From positions 66,424,501-66,488,500 of the forward strand of contig NC_134117.1 of assembly GCF_040939455.1 (NCBI RefSeq): a stretch of 64,000 bases of DNA, written 5' to 3'. A program made the position numbers and the translations under genes. This document shows positions 23,481 to 35,861 of this stretch, piece after piece. Every line of letters begins with the position of its first letter. Position 1 is the stretch's first letter. The notes below the pieces were generated by a model. It ran no database searches, was not told the origin of the DNA, and saw only the letters and a list, made by a program, of their open reading frames with translations. Origin of the DNA: Microcebus murinus (Eukaryota > Chordata > Mammalia > Primates > Cheirogaleidae).

Positions 23481-25560
23481 TTTTAACTTTTATTTTGCAA
23501 TAATTAGAGATCCATAGATAATTGCAAAATTAGTACTAAGAGGTCTCATGTGCCTTTCACCCAATTTTCCCCAATGATAATAATTTCCACAATTATAGTA
23601 CAATATCCAAACAATGAAATAAATACTAGTACCACACACACCATACTCAGATTTACAAGCGCTCATTTGCACACATGTGTGTTTCGATGCAATTTTATCA
23701 CCTCTATTAACCAACAACATGATCAGGACACAGATTTGTTTCATTGTTTCCTCACCTCAAATATCCTGCTCATACCGCTCCTTTATAGTCATTCTCACCC
23801 CCTTCCCCAACACTCTGTCCCTAACTGCTGAAAACCACTAATCCTTTCTTCATCTCTGTAATATCGCCATTTCAAGAATGTTATATAAATGGAGTCTTAT
23901 GGTATGTGACTTTAGAATCTCTTTGTCTTTTTTCACTCAGCATATTGCCCTTGAGATCCACCCCAGTTGTTGTATGAGTAGTTTGTCCCTTTTTATTGTG
24001 GAGTAGTATTCCATGCCATGGACGTACCACAGTTTAATGGTTCACCTGCTAAAGAGCATTTGGGTTGTTACCAATATTTTGCTATTACACATAAAACTGC
24101 TAAGAACATTCCTGTACAGGCTTTTATGTAGACATACGTTTTCTTTTCTCCAAGGTAAATGCTTAGAAGTGTGATTGCTGAGTCATAAAATAAGTTTATA
24201 TTTAGTTTTTTAAAAAATCCGTTAATTCCTACTGCTGCCATAACAACCTTAATGGATTAAACACCACAAATTTATTGCCTTATAGTTCTTATGGTTCTAG
24301 TGGTCAGAAGTCCAAAACAGGTCTCACTGGGCTAACACATCAAGGTGTTAGCAGATTTGTGTTCCTTTCTGGAATATCTAGGGGAAAAGTTATTTCCTTG
24401 CCTTTTCAGGCTTGCGGAGGTGGCTATATTCCTTGGCATATGGCTTCATTCCTCCATCTTCAAAGCCAATAATGGCACATCTCTTCAACTCCTCTTTTGT
24501 ATCAGGCTCTCCTCTGACCATAGCCAGGGAAGGTTCTATGCTTTTAAGGATTCAAGTGATTATATTGGGTCCACTCGGATTATTCAGGATAATCTCTCCT
24601 TCTCAAGGTCCTTATCCTTAATCACATCTATAAAGTCCCTTTTGCTGTTTAAGATAACACAGTCACAGCTTCAGGGATCAGGGTGTCAACATCTTTGTGA
24701 AGCATTATTCTGCCTACACAGAAAGTGTCTAACTATTTCCCAGAGTGCCCATATCATTTTATAGCCCCACCAGCAGTGTATGATAAATGTAGTTTCTACA
24801 GGTCTTCAGCAGCATTTGGTATTGTCACTATTTTTTCCCAGTTTTTCTAATAGATATATAGTGATATCTCATCATGATTTTAATTTGCAATTGCCTAGTG
24901 GTTAATAAAGCTGAACATCATTTCATGTGCTTATTGACCATCCATATATCCATGTTAGCAAAATGCCTGCTCATGTCTGTTGCTTATTTTCTAATTATAT
25001 TGTTTATTTTTTGTTCAGTTTTGTGAATCCTTTATAGATTTTAAATATGAGTCCCTTTGGGAGATATACATTTTACAAATATTTTCCTTAGTCTGTACCT
25101 TTTCTTCTCATCCTCTTAACGGGGCCTTTTGCAGAGCAAAACCTTTAATTCTGATGAAGCCCATTTCATCGATATTTCTCTTAAGATCATAATTTTCATC
25201 TTCTCTTTGTCTTGTATCCTGAAGCTTTTCTCCTGTGTTTTGTCTGAAAGATTTTTTATCGAACATTTTATACTTAAATCTGTGATTCATTTTGAGTTAA
25301 TTTGTTTATGACGTGAATTTAGGTTGAGGTTCTTGTCTTTTTCCTCCCATGGGTGTCTAATTGTTCTGGAACCATTTGTTAAAAGAATATCTTTCCCTCA
25401 TGAATTGTTATTATTCTGTTGTCAAAAATCAGCTAGACTTGCTTGTGTAGAGCTATTTCTTGAATCTCTAGTCTGCTCCATTAATCTATGTTGTCTCCCT
25501 TTGCCGATATCACATGGTCTTGCTTTCTGTGGCTATGTAGCAAATATTGAAATAGGATAG
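23481..25560 (-). mobile_element. L1ME-type 3' part, reverse orientation, split by an MLT1 LTR
   Basis: The 3' terminus is present ('ataattagagatccatagat'), followed by 'caatatccaaacaatgaaat', 'aacactctgtccctaactgc', 'gtattccatgccatgg', 'gaagtgtgattgctgagtc', then after the LTR 'atagccccaccagcagtgta' and ORF2 to 'aggatagcctgattta'. The L1 text is continuous across 24221-24720, which shows that the LTR came later. Confidence 0.8.
24221..24720 (-). mobile_element. MLT1D-like MaLR solo LTR, reverse orientation
   Basis: It begins 'cctactgctgccataacaac', runs through 'ggtctcactgggctaacaca', 'ccttgccttttcaggcttg' and 'aaagtcccttttgctgttta', and ends 'cattattctgcctacaca'. It is complete or nearly so at about 500 bp. 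Frames of 65-139 codons inside it do not match a protein and follow LTR sequence. Confidence 0.8.
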
Positions 25561-25589
25561 CCTGATTTATCCCATTTTATTCTTCTTTT

Positions 25590-26560
25590 TCAAAAGAAGC
25601 AATGAGTGAATTCCAGCCTAATGAGACATTAAAATATGTCCTAAAACTTATATGATTAAAATAGTGAGGTACTGACAGATGAATAAATAAAACAATAAAA
25701 ATATGTAAGTAGATCTCATTGCATGTGGAAACTTAGTATAAAATATGGGGAAAAAACTCAAATTGATGGAGAAAAGATGAACATTTAAACTAGCAGTTTG
25801 GGTATAGCTAGAAAAAGACAAAATTGGGTCATTCCCTGTTATGTACAACATGTTTTTAAATATAGCCCAACATTGAAATAAAATCATACAAATGCCAGAA
25901 TAAGACGTAGATGAATTCTTCATAACCTGTGAGTTGGGAATTGTTTTCAATCTATTACTCAAAATTCAGAGTATCCAGAAGCAGCAAATAAGTCATAAAT
26001 ATAGATTTGTATGTGTGTGTGTGTGTATGAGAGAGAGAGACAGGGTCTTGAGCACACACCTGGCTCTTAAATTATTTTATTACATTAAAAAATATTTTGT
26101 AAGAAAGAAAAAAATTATATGCAAATTAAAAGGGAACATTACATATTGGCAAAAAAGGAATAGCACTAACAAACAAATTCTGGATTTTCCTAACATAGAA
26201 TAACCTTTCAAAAATGGAAAAGAGAAATAGCCAACAACTTTGTAGAAACAGAGGCTAAAAAATAAACAAAGTTCACAGAAAAAGAAATGCAAATGACTTG
26301 CAATCATATAAAAAGATACTCAAGCTTGTTTATACAGTTAGAGAAATGTAAATTAAAATTATTATTTTCCACCCATCAAAATACAAGAACCCACTTGGTC
26401 CATGTAGTATATGATAGAGCTTTGAGGAAACAGATATTCTCACACATTGCTGGTGGAATGCAAAGGATAAAATCTCTTTGGATGGAAATTTGGCAATAAC
26501 TAGGCAAATTATATATGCACATTTATCCTTGGACCTACACATTATAGTGATTGCAAATTT
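25590..26560 (+). mobile_element. L1M ORF2 C-terminal fragment
   Basis: 'gaaaaagaaatgcaaatgac', 'tagagaaatgtaaattaaaa', 'ctcacacattgctggtggaa' and 'tttggcaataactaggcaaa' give ORF2 C-terminal order on the + strand. A (TG)n(GA)n run at 26011-26041 interrupts it. Confidence 0.65.
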
Positions 26561-27974
26561 CTCAAAATGTCATTTATGTTTATCATTACTTTACCATTTT
26601 TACAGTTTTAAGACTTGAGCTTGTTATTGAATGGCCAAATATAAAAGCAAATATACTATCATGTTGCAAATTAACTTTTTGAAAATGATACCTTTCTTTC
26701 TCATTATTTGAAATTTAAATAAGATAAATACACTCCTATGGGCACAGTTATTGTAGCTCTTAACATTGCTTCCCCCACCAACAGAGGCACACATAAGCAA
26801 ACACATGTATTTTGAAAATTTGCACAAGGAAATATAGCATCACGGGGCAAGAAAAGGCAATGGCCTGGGCTAAACATCCTAAAAATGTGCTGAAGCCAGT
26901 GAGAGGAGGACTGTGGATATAATTAATTATAGGGTGACTGAGCAGCACTCATATAGCCTTTCTGAAGTGGAGAGCAATGCAAATCCCCCTCCTAGTACAG
27001 GTAAAGAAGGTACTTTTTTGTCTGAATTATGGAGCTTGGCTATATTGACCCAACCCAATTAAATAATTATGTCTTACTTTGACTGGTTCTATGTTGTCCA
27101 AAGCTTTAGGTTGGGACATAAAATTTTAATACTAGGAAATATAGAGCATACCTCCTTATTATACACATGAGAAAACTGAGCACAATCTGAACTCTAGTTG
27201 AGCAAGAAAGCCATGCAGGGTGCAAATTTGAGGGAGCACTGCTCGTAGAATCATGTAGGTGCAGGGCCCACCTGGAGTAAGATTAAGTACGTACCTCTTG
27301 GAGTTTTGTGCCCTGAATACCTCATTCACCGAGCCTTAGTGTGAGCTCTGAAACTGATGCCCACAGAGACAAGTGCTCAACCAGTTCACATGGCTCATTG
27401 GTGACAAATGTAGGACTAGTACAAGTTCTCTAATGTGGGTCTAGAATCTTCTCCCTACACTAGGCTGCCTTCATCCTTGCCAATGCTCCAAGGAAATGTC
27501 CTAAATGCAGAGTGGTCAGCTCCTTAGCCTGGATAAGACTATGGGCCCCTATTTGATCATGACATGATGACCAAAGAGAGCACAGTAAGACCTCACTCAC
27601 AAGGTTGTCACACTGTTCAAGTAATGGGGAAACTCTTATAAGGTGAATAAACAGGTAAATAAGGGAATTGTTTATTCTTCATATTGAAGTTCAAGAAACT
27701 TTAAAAAAGTGCTAATAAAATTATTATGAGAAGAGCCACTATAAGCCAACAGTGACTTCACTAATTTACAAACCACTCTTCCAAATGATTGAAACACAAA
27801 GAAAAATCCTCCAAGGAATAAAGTAGTTTCACCTTTTAAAACTGTACTTTGTAGCATTTGTTATGGATTTAAAAGAAATGGTTCCGTATTTCTTCAAGAA
27901 TATGCTAAAACTTAGAGTTTTGAATGAAACAAGTAGTCCTAGAAATCCTTATTTACCCAAGAGAAGTGAAAAGT
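26561..27974. other. Unassigned sequence
   Basis: No gene, RNA or repeat is recognised. 'acacatgagaaaactgagca' at about 27163 has the look of a small MIR core, but the flanks do not support it. Confidence 0.5.
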
Positions 27975-28440
27975 GATGTTTACACACACAAAAAATCTGT
28001 GCTTGACTATTTATAGCATCTTTATTTCTAATCACAAAAAAGTATAGATATAACCAAAATGATCTTCAAGGGGTGAATAGATAAACTATGATATCTCAAT
28101 ACACTGGAATACTACACAGAAATGAAAAGGAATGGACTACTGATAGATTTTAATACACCAATGTGGACAGATCTCAAATGCATGATGCCGGGTGAAGAAG
28201 ATTGACTCAAAAGATTATGTCGTAGAAAAAGAAAATTATAAGGGGAGAAAATAGATCAGTAGAAGTTGGAGGAGGGGTTGAGTACAAAGAGATGGGGAAT
28301 TTTTGAGGCAATAGAACTATTTTATATGTTGTTTTTGGAGGTGGTTACTGGACTGTATGTATTTGTCAAAAATCAAAGAATTTTATACTATGAAAAATAA
28401 TTTTTAATTTAAAACACATTTTGATAGCTGCTTTTAAGTG
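27975..28440 (+). mobile_element. L1M (L1ME-type) 3' end
   Basis: 'ttatagcatctttatttcta', 'actggaatactacacagaa', 'cagatctcaaatgcatgat' and 'ggaggtggttactggactgt', then an A/T-rich end, match an L1M 3'-UTR on the + strand. Confidence 0.75.
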
Positions 28441-28709
28441 TGAATTGTATTCTTTGTAACCCTACATATCTCCTTGCATGCATACAGAAAATTATCCTAA
28501 GAAGTGGTCTATAAGCTTCACCAAGGCATCAAAGTGGTTCATGAGAAAAAAATAAATAACAAATTAAAAACTTCTGCAGAACATGGCACTGTACTTGGCT
28601 TCTAACGTTGGTGGGATCTGAGCTCTAATCCTGTTAACCCCAAGTGTCATCTAAAGACTGATGACCCCTTGGCTGGCTGTTTCTCAGGGATTCACAGACA
28701 GGAGCCGGG

Positions 28710-28764
<55 letters not shown>

Positions 28765-29057
28765 ACAGGGGAGGTCTCTCTGATCCCTGTCTTGCCCATG
28801 GCTCAACCTTTCACCGCATTCTACATGCTTGCTTCACATCGCCTCCCAGCTGCCTTCCTCCTGAATCCTGGGAAGACATCTGCAGGCAAAGCATTCTGTT
28901 CTACACTTTGTGCTCCTATTTTCAGCCAGTGACTTGTTCCGGTAATCTTCAGTATCATATTAGGTCTTTGACGCTATCAAAGTTTTCTGTGCTTTCCCAA
29001 CATTTTTAGTCGTTTTAAGTGAGAGGATTGGTTTAAAACACCCGTTGTGTTACCATT
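28441..29057. other. Unassigned sequence with a (TG)n microsatellite
   Basis: A pure TG run covers 28715-28760 (23 units). The surrounding DNA shows no repeat or coding frame. The Cys-Val frame through the run is an artefact. Confidence 0.7.
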
Positions 29058-29068
29058 GTGTAGCCCTG

Positions 29069-29343
29069 GTTTTTTGTTTGTTATTTTGTTTTTGAGACAG
29101 AGTCTCATTCTGTTGCCCGGGCTAGAGTGCCATGGCGTCAGCCTCGCTCACAGCTTACAGGCATGCACCACCATGCCCGGCTAATTTTTTTTCTATATAT
29201 TTTTAGTTGGTCAATTAATTTCTTTCTATTTTTTTAGTAGATATTTGCTCAGACTGGTCTCGAACTCCTGATCTTGAGTGATCCACCCGCCTCGTCCTCC
29301 CAGAGTGGTAGGAGTACAGACGTGAGCCACCGTGCCTGCTCTC
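29069..29343 (-). mobile_element. Lemur-type Alu with internal deletion, flanked by target duplication
   Basis: The T-rich tail 'ttattttgtttttgagacag', right-arm complement, linker ('tatatatttttagttggtca') and left-arm complement to 'gtgagccaccgtgcctg' are present. The direct repeat GTGTAGCCCTG flanks it (29058-29068 and 29344-29354). The right arm jumps from 'cctcgctcacagc' to 'ttacaggcatgcacc', losing roughly 60 bp. Confidence 0.9.
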
Positions 29344-29354
29344 GTGTAGCCCTG

Positions 29355-30389
29355 TTTTAATGGTGTTCGAGCTATTTGGTTGGTATTCTGGTCTTAAGTG
29401 TTGCATATTCCTTTATCTAAATTGACTCTAAGAGCAAGGTTGTGTCATTTTTAAGTGAATGGACACCAATGATAGGGAATGCAACAACATCCATAATTGA
29501 TTAAATATCATACGTTGTTCAGTAGTTCTGAGTATGCATCCACCTTCATTTCCACCCACTAGATACCATGACCATGCTGAAAAGAAAATAATTAATAAAT
29601 CTTGATTGCAAATTTAAGAGTGGACTTTTCATATTTTATCCAACAACTATTTCAATATTGATATTGAATTCTATTCATCTATGGGGTTTTCATTATATTC
29701 TTGTCCAATTAGGAAGAAATTAAGGGTAATTCTATGTCTCACAGGGCTTTTGTGAGCTACAAAAATACGTTTTCATGTTGTATCATGTTTCATGTTGTAT
29801 CAACTTCCCAAAGGTTGAGGGAAGATCCTTTATTACAGCATTTCTAAGACAGCATCATGGCAATGAAGATTTAAATACAGAGAAAATTTTTCACATCTGT
29901 GTTGATATGATGATATGTGGAGAACACAATTAGGTAAAGGACATTAGGAAAATGGAAACCAAGCAGTTATGAGGCCCAAGTCCTAGAACCAGCCAGGAAT
30001 CCTGGGGAGACATGTTTTCAATCATATTTTCAAAATCTTTCTAGCAGACATAGCCACTCAATGATAAAATTGTTCCCGTCGCATGTGGCTCTCAGTTCTT
30101 CGCCATCAAAGTACTCTGTCTCAGGTTGCACAGCCACTTCCCGGAGCGACTGGGAGTGAGATTCAGTATCACCTGGCACACTGGACTCATGGCCTGGGAA
30201 GACCTTGCCAACTCTAAGAATCTGTCAACCTCTGATCCTGGGAAGCTTGACTTTTTCTTTTAGTTGTTTTATTTAAAGTAATCTACGTAAATATTAGATA
30301 ATATCAGATTTTTTTCATCCTCCTTAAGGTGCATAGGGTTGAGTTAATCGTACTAATCAGCTGTTGGCATTATTTCCACTGGTCTATGC
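29355..30389. other. Unassigned sequence
   Basis: No repeat is recognised. It contains the CpG-retaining open frame described at 30033-30224. 29600-29900 is AT-rich with no further structure. Confidence 0.5.
30033..30224 (-). other. 64-codon open frame of unknown nature
   Basis: Between a TGA at 30225-30227 and a TGA at 30030-30032, the minus strand is open for 64 codons with no methionine. The translation looks protein-like: acidic and polar, with 'EYFDGEELRATCDG' and 'NNFIIEWLCL' near the end. Five CpGs fall in 72 bp (30077-30148), unusual beside AT-rich neighbours. I could not assign a family. It may be a decayed retrocopy or exon, an unrecognised transposon piece, or chance. Confidence 0.25.
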
Positions 30390-31740
30390 AAAGCTCCCCT
30401 CTTATTTTTTTAATTAATTCAATTATTTATCCATTCCTTATTTTCACAGTCTGCTCCCATTTCCTTCTCCCACATTAGGCAAATTTTATTTTTATGTGTA
30501 TACATATATATATAATTTTGGTATGTATATTATTTGTTATAATTATATATCCTTCTGTTTATATGAAAAAACTGTATCTTTGCAAAGTAAGCATTTGTCA
30601 TGTAAAATGTATACTGTTGCTTTACATGCCTGTATTTTCAATTTACACTGATAATATTGCACAATATATCTCATTCTAGGTTTTTTTTTTCATTCAGTGC
30701 TCTATTTTCTATGAATTATACTATATTTGGTTCATTTTTTTAACTGTGGCAGAACCCTCCATGGTATGAGTTGCACCATATTTGACCTAGCCAGTCTCTA
30801 CCTCCACAAATACAATAAATACCTTTATCTGTGTCCTCTTATGGACTAGTAAATGATGGCTTTGGCATTTGGCATGTGTATTAGTAAAGGTTCTCCAGAA
30901 ACTAGAACCAATAGTTTTTGTGTGTATATATGTATGTGTGTGTGTGTGTGTACATATATAGAGAGAGGGACATATTTTATTATAAACGGTTGGCTCATAT
31001 GACTATAGAGGCTGGTAAGTCCCAAGATCTTTAGGGGGTCAGAAAGCAGAAGACCCAGAGAGCTGGGAGAGCAATGGTGTAGTTCCAGTCTGAAAGGCAG
31101 CAGGCTCAAGATACAGGAAGAGCTGATGCTTCAGTTCCAGTCCGAGGTCAGAAATAAACCAATGTTCCAGGATGAAGGCTGTCAGCCAAGAAGAATTCTC
31201 TCTCACTAGGAGGAGGGTCATCTTTTTTGCTCTATTTATGCCTACAACTGATTAGATGAGGCCCACCTATGTTATGGAGGGCAATCTGTGTTACTCAGTA
31301 AACAAATTTAAATGTTAATCTCATCCAGAAATACCCTCACAGAACACCCAGAAAAATGTGTGACAAATATCTGGGCACGCCATGCCCAGTCATACTGGAA
31401 TTACTGTAATAAGGATTGTAATGAGAAACATTAAGCATCCCATGGCTTGTAAAACCAGGAGTGTAAATGCTGGATCGTGAGGCATGTGTATACTTAACTT
31501 GACCAGGCAATGTCAGCTTGTTCTCCTGATTGTCAGATCCAGTGTTCTCCCATTCACAGGAATCCAGGTTCTTACTTCCAGAGTTCTTAATCTCTTTTAA
31601 CACTTGGTATCATCCAGCTTTCTAACATTGCCAATCTATAGGGTTTAAAGAGATATCTCATTATTGTTGCAATTTGCATTTTATATATTGCTATTGAGTT
31701 TGAACGGCTTGTCATATGCATACTATCTGGCTTTTGTCAT
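30390..31740 (-). mobile_element. Old L1M 3' part, reverse orientation, split by an MLT2 LTR
   Basis: Left of the LTR are 'ctcattctaggttttt' and 'ccatggtatgagttgcacca'. Right of it, 'ggagtgtaaatgctggatcg', 'aacacttggtatcatccagc' and 'tgttgcaatttgcatttta' continue the L1M complement. It is strongly diverged. Confidence 0.6.
30875..31394 (-). mobile_element. MLT2-type ERVL LTR, reverse orientation
   Basis: 'tgtgtattagtaaaggttct', an internal TG/AT microsatellite at about 30918-30963, 'ggtaagtcccaagatcttta', duplicated 'agttccagtc' phrases, 'attagatgaggcccacct' and 'aatgttaatctcatccagaa' give the complement of an MLT2 LTR. The far end stops at 'catgcccagtcat', so the outermost bases are lost. 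Confidence 0.75.
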
Positions 31741-32550
31741 TGAGAGATTAATGGAGAGGTTGGGGAGATTGTTGGCAGCCATGATTTCTAAATGATGAGA
31801 AAAATGACTTTTCCAAGGGCATAAAGTCAAAAAGTAAGTCTCTTTGCCACAAATAACACAAAGGGGAGTAAACTCACCAAAGATAGGAAAGTTGATATCA
31901 TGCATGAAGAAAAAAATTATGACAAAGTCATTTGTGCCAAAAGCCTTCAACAACAACAAAACAACTTGAAGCACCCAATGAAGTTTATCAAGTAGACAAG
32001 AATACTTAGTAATTAATGTTTCTCTTTATTGTTTCAATGTACATTTTTCGTATCTCAGTGACAACATAAATTATATGTTATATTTTACAGTAGGGTTTAT
32101 GGGCTTTGTAATTTTGAAATTATATACTTAAGAGAGCATATTTTGTCTAAGCAAATGAAAAATATATGGTAAAGACTGACACGAAGAGTCTACCTCTTCA
32201 AATATAATGATCTATTGCTTTAAGCACTCAAGAGATTACCTCTACTACTAAAAACTACTTCTGTTTGGCCATTTATATAAGATTTGAAATAGAGCACTCA
32301 ATCAATTTAACACATTTGGAAGAACCAGCTTCTTTAGTGCTTTAAAAATCTACTCATCAGGAATTGCTGTTTTCCAAAGGGAAGGCTACATCCTATATCA
32401 ATTTTAAGGCAATGGCTTTTCTGAAAAATTATTGGAAGAAATTCCCAGCCCATGGCTACACCATCCAAATCTGAATTACTTAAACAAAAGACAGAGATTT
32501 ATTTTAGGATTTATTAAATTAAAAGTGCTCAGAACATCAACAGTTAAAAT
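31741..32550. other. Unassigned sequence
   Basis: AT-rich DNA without a recognised gene or repeat. Confidence 0.5.
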
Positions 32551-32559
32551 GTCAAAGCC

Positions 32560-32732
32560 AGTAGTAGGGTATAGGGCAGGGGAGAGGGGGATGGTATATA
32601 CATACATAATGAGTGAGATGCGCACCATCTGGGGGATGGTCATGCTGGAAACTCAGACTTGTGGGGGGAGGGGGGAAAGGGCATTTATTGAAACCTTAAA
32701 ATCTATACCCCCATAATATGCCAGAAAAAAAA
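32560..32732 (+). mobile_element. 173-bp, 5'-truncated strepsirrhine L1 tail with target duplication
   Basis: Only the last part of the 3'-UTR is present: 'gagtgagatgcgcaccatct', 'gggggatggtcatgctgg', a G-run tract at about 32661-32680, and 'acccccataatatgccag' followed by A8. The direct repeat GTCAAAGCC flanks it (32551-32559 and 32733-32741). Confidence 0.9.
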
Positions 32733-32898
32733 GTCAAAGCCCTGCCCCATCTAGACATAACAGCACTCTTCCATATACATTCAAACTTCAGAAGGAGATG
32801 TATTGGCTATAGTAACCAGTAAACAGTCATTCCCATAATTGGGATGTTAATTTTTAAAAATCATAGTAATTGTTTTCTTATAAAAACTTTGGGATTCT

Positions 32899-33052
32899 GG
32901 CCAGGCATGGTGGCTCACACCTATAATCCTAGCACTCTGGGAGGCCGAGGAGGGGGAATCATTTGAGCTCAGGAGTTTGAGACCAGCCTGAGCAAAAGCA
33001 AGACCTCATCTCTACTAAAAACATAGAAAGAAATTAGCTAAACAATTAAAAC

Positions 33053-33083
<31 letters not shown>

Positions 33084-33240
33084 AATTAGCCGGGCATGGT
33101 AGTACTCAGGAGGCTGAGGCAGGAGGACTGCTTGAGCCCAGGAGTTTGAGGTTGCTGTGAGCTAGGCTGACACCATGGCACTCTAGCCCAGGCAACAGAG
33201 TGAGACTCTGTCTCAAAAAAAAACAAAAACAAAAACAAAA
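32899..33240 (+). mobile_element. Lemur-type Alu with (AT)n-expanded linker and target duplication
   Basis: The left arm starts 'ggccaggcatggtggctcac'. The linker holds an AT run at 33052-33083. The right arm 'ttagccgggcatggtagtac' lacks about 20 bp before 'tactcaggaggctgagg'. It ends in an A-rich (caaaaa)n tail. A 15-bp direct repeat, 'aaaactttgggattc', lies at 32883-32897 and 33237-33251. Confidence 0.95.
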
Positions 33241-33251
33241 CTTTGGGATTC

Positions 33252-35861
33252 AAATCAAATTTGGCAATTCATCCCAATTGCTCCAGTGATTTACTAATAC
33301 CTTTAAAAAAATTTATCCCTACTTATCTGAACAATGCATACAACTTATCATTTTTAATTATAAATTAATAAGACTTTACATCCCCTCAAATTGGAATCTA
33401 AAGAGAAAATGGAAAGATGATTCAGTAAAAGATAAAGAACAGCAAAGAAGGCATTAGCTTCCAAAACAGACATCATTTTTCATAGTGCCACCAGAGTGAA
33501 TGTCCATCTCAGACCTGAATGAAAAGCAGCTAGTACCTTACTTCAACCCCGACTGTTTTCCTGACTATCATTGGTAAAGAAAGTATATCAACCCACTTCC
33601 TTCCTTTTAAAACACACACACACGCACACACACACACACACACACACTTTGATCAGTGGAAAAGTGGCTGGGGCCATACTGAGGGTCAACACTGAGCTTT
33701 GCAGACACTAATGATTGACTGCAGAAAGTGAAATGTCCATGGCATTCTAGATCAGGGGTTCCAACTCCCCATGCGATACCCTCAGCAAAAAATAGCATCT
33801 GGTTGCCTTGCCTTGGCTGTGTTCTTTAAATCAGGAGGACTCAGGACATATACTAGCGCAACAGGAGAGGGTGTGGGGCTCAGACAATGTTCTGAACAGT
33901 GACTACGGACTGATTGATGCCTAGATACTCAGTGCTTTAAAAACAAATATCCATTTGGTCAACAGTGATAAATCTCTTTAAAGTGACATGTATTTGGAAT
34001 TGTGATTTGTTTATTTTTTCACACTTGTAAAGAGAAAATGCAAACTCACTTGTCATAGACAGGTGAGAATAGGTCAAACCATTAGACTGGTACCTAGTCT
34101 CCTAGAAATAGAACAGGAGCTAAGCAAGACAGCCTATAATCCTAAATAGAGACCAGTCTGGACTCTCCTAAAAGTATTGCTAAATATCATTACATCAAAA
34201 GAGTAATATAAAGTCAAGAGAGATGAAAGTAAGCCACACAACGACACAATTGTCTTGAACTTTTCATTTTGGTTGTGTGGTCTGGCCTGAATATAAAACT
34301 CCCTACCCTCCTGTTTAAGGAAGTCATAACTCTTCTAAGTGAACCACAAGTCAGCCTTTTAATCCATAATCAAAGTCAAAGAGTGAGCAAGAATAACTAC
34401 TTATATGCCAGAATCATACCATCATGAAAATAAAGATGACAATAACAATAAACTCAATATATTGTATTAATATTATACCATTCACATGGGAATATTCACC
34501 ATTCACACTACTGGAAGGCCCCTTGGCTTTGATGATCTGCATTTAGAATAAGGGAATCCTTAGGCAGTTATGCTGTTCTGGTAAAAGAGAAGAGTTTCAC
34601 TGGGAAACTCAGAGGAGCTGGTGCCCAGGACATCTGAACTCTTCTTCCATCACACGTCTTCAAACAAGAATATAGATGTAGTGAGAATTTTACCTTTAAC
34701 ATGTAAACATGGGCAACATGTTTGGGGTTATAATTAGCTTATTGATAATTTTTTCAATTCTGCCTACTAAAAATGTTAGTGACACTCACACTTGTTCTGG
34801 TTTGTTGATGTTTCTATGAGTTCTAAGCAGATGTATTCCTGCAAAGTTGTTCTATCTAAACTAGTGACTTGGAGGGCACCAGGGGAAGGTACATTTTACC
34901 TGAGTGTTATACTAAAGTACAGAGACCTTACGAACAACAACAACAACAACAATAAAAAAAAACCCTAAAAAACTGAGTTTCGGAACTAGAAATCCCAAAT
35001 AAGAGAAATATCAATTAATAAAATATTGAGTAGAGAAATTCCCTAAAATGGAAATACAAAATATCAGAAATAATGCTTATAAAAACAGTGAATACCAGAA
35101 ATCCCAATAACAAATACTGAAAGAAACATGAAATGTTGGTGTTAGGAGTGTTCTTGAAAAGTCTTTCCTACTTATAAGGACTTGTACATAGGTTAAAATC
35201 TAAAAAGCACTTGTGAGTCTTCTGCAATAATGTGAAATATCCTGGAAGTTGTTATTAATGCCATGAACTCCAAAGAGGCTTGCTTCTACTTAACCTTTCA
35301 GCAAATCCTCTTCTTTATCACATCTCTTTGTGCTGATATTGACCACCTGGTATTCAGGACTAAAGCCTCTTTCAACAGAAGCCTAGCAGTATTTTTCAAG
35401 AACAGCTTAAAAGCTGAAGCACTTTATGAAACACTCCCATTTCTCCACTCATTGACATGTCAATCTTGCAGTGAGGCAATCTGGCTTCCATAAATAAAAA
35501 GAGTTACCAAGACACATATTCTTTTAAATTAATAATTGCAATTAGTTCCTCCATTTGAGAGAAACCACGACATAGGCTATGCAAAAAAGGAGTGAGTAGT
35601 TTGGGGTCTAATTGAAAACCCAGGTGGTCTGTCCCATTAGACGCCCAAGAGCACCTAAGCTAGCACAAGGTGGTCTAGAAAAACAGGAATGGCCCAGGTG
35701 CTTAAGCACTGGGAATTTTCTGCTACTTAGGAATTCTGTTCATCTGGCTTGTTTATTTCATTTTGCAGCTGAGCCTTTAGCCTCTTGAAAAATGTTCTCT
35801 GCTTCTTTGTACCTTGGACAAGTGTCTGGTAATGTTTTAATTGGTGAAGTGCAAATAAGAT
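33252..35861. other. Unassigned sequence, 2.6 kb
   Basis: It holds a (CA)n run at 33612-33647 and a short CAA run near 34931-34951. I recognise no transposon, RNA gene or coding exon. The 76-codon frame at 35263-35493 shows no family signature. Confidence 0.5.

Noticed and set aside
24345..24764. 139-codon plus-strand frame
   Set aside because: It lies almost wholly in the reverse-oriented MLT1D-like LTR.
27160..27200. Possible MIR core
   Set aside because: Only about 20 bases resemble MIR and the flanks do not.
28715..29009. 97-codon frame starting with Cys-Val repeats
   Set aside because: The start lies in the (TG)n microsatellite. The rest has no family signature.
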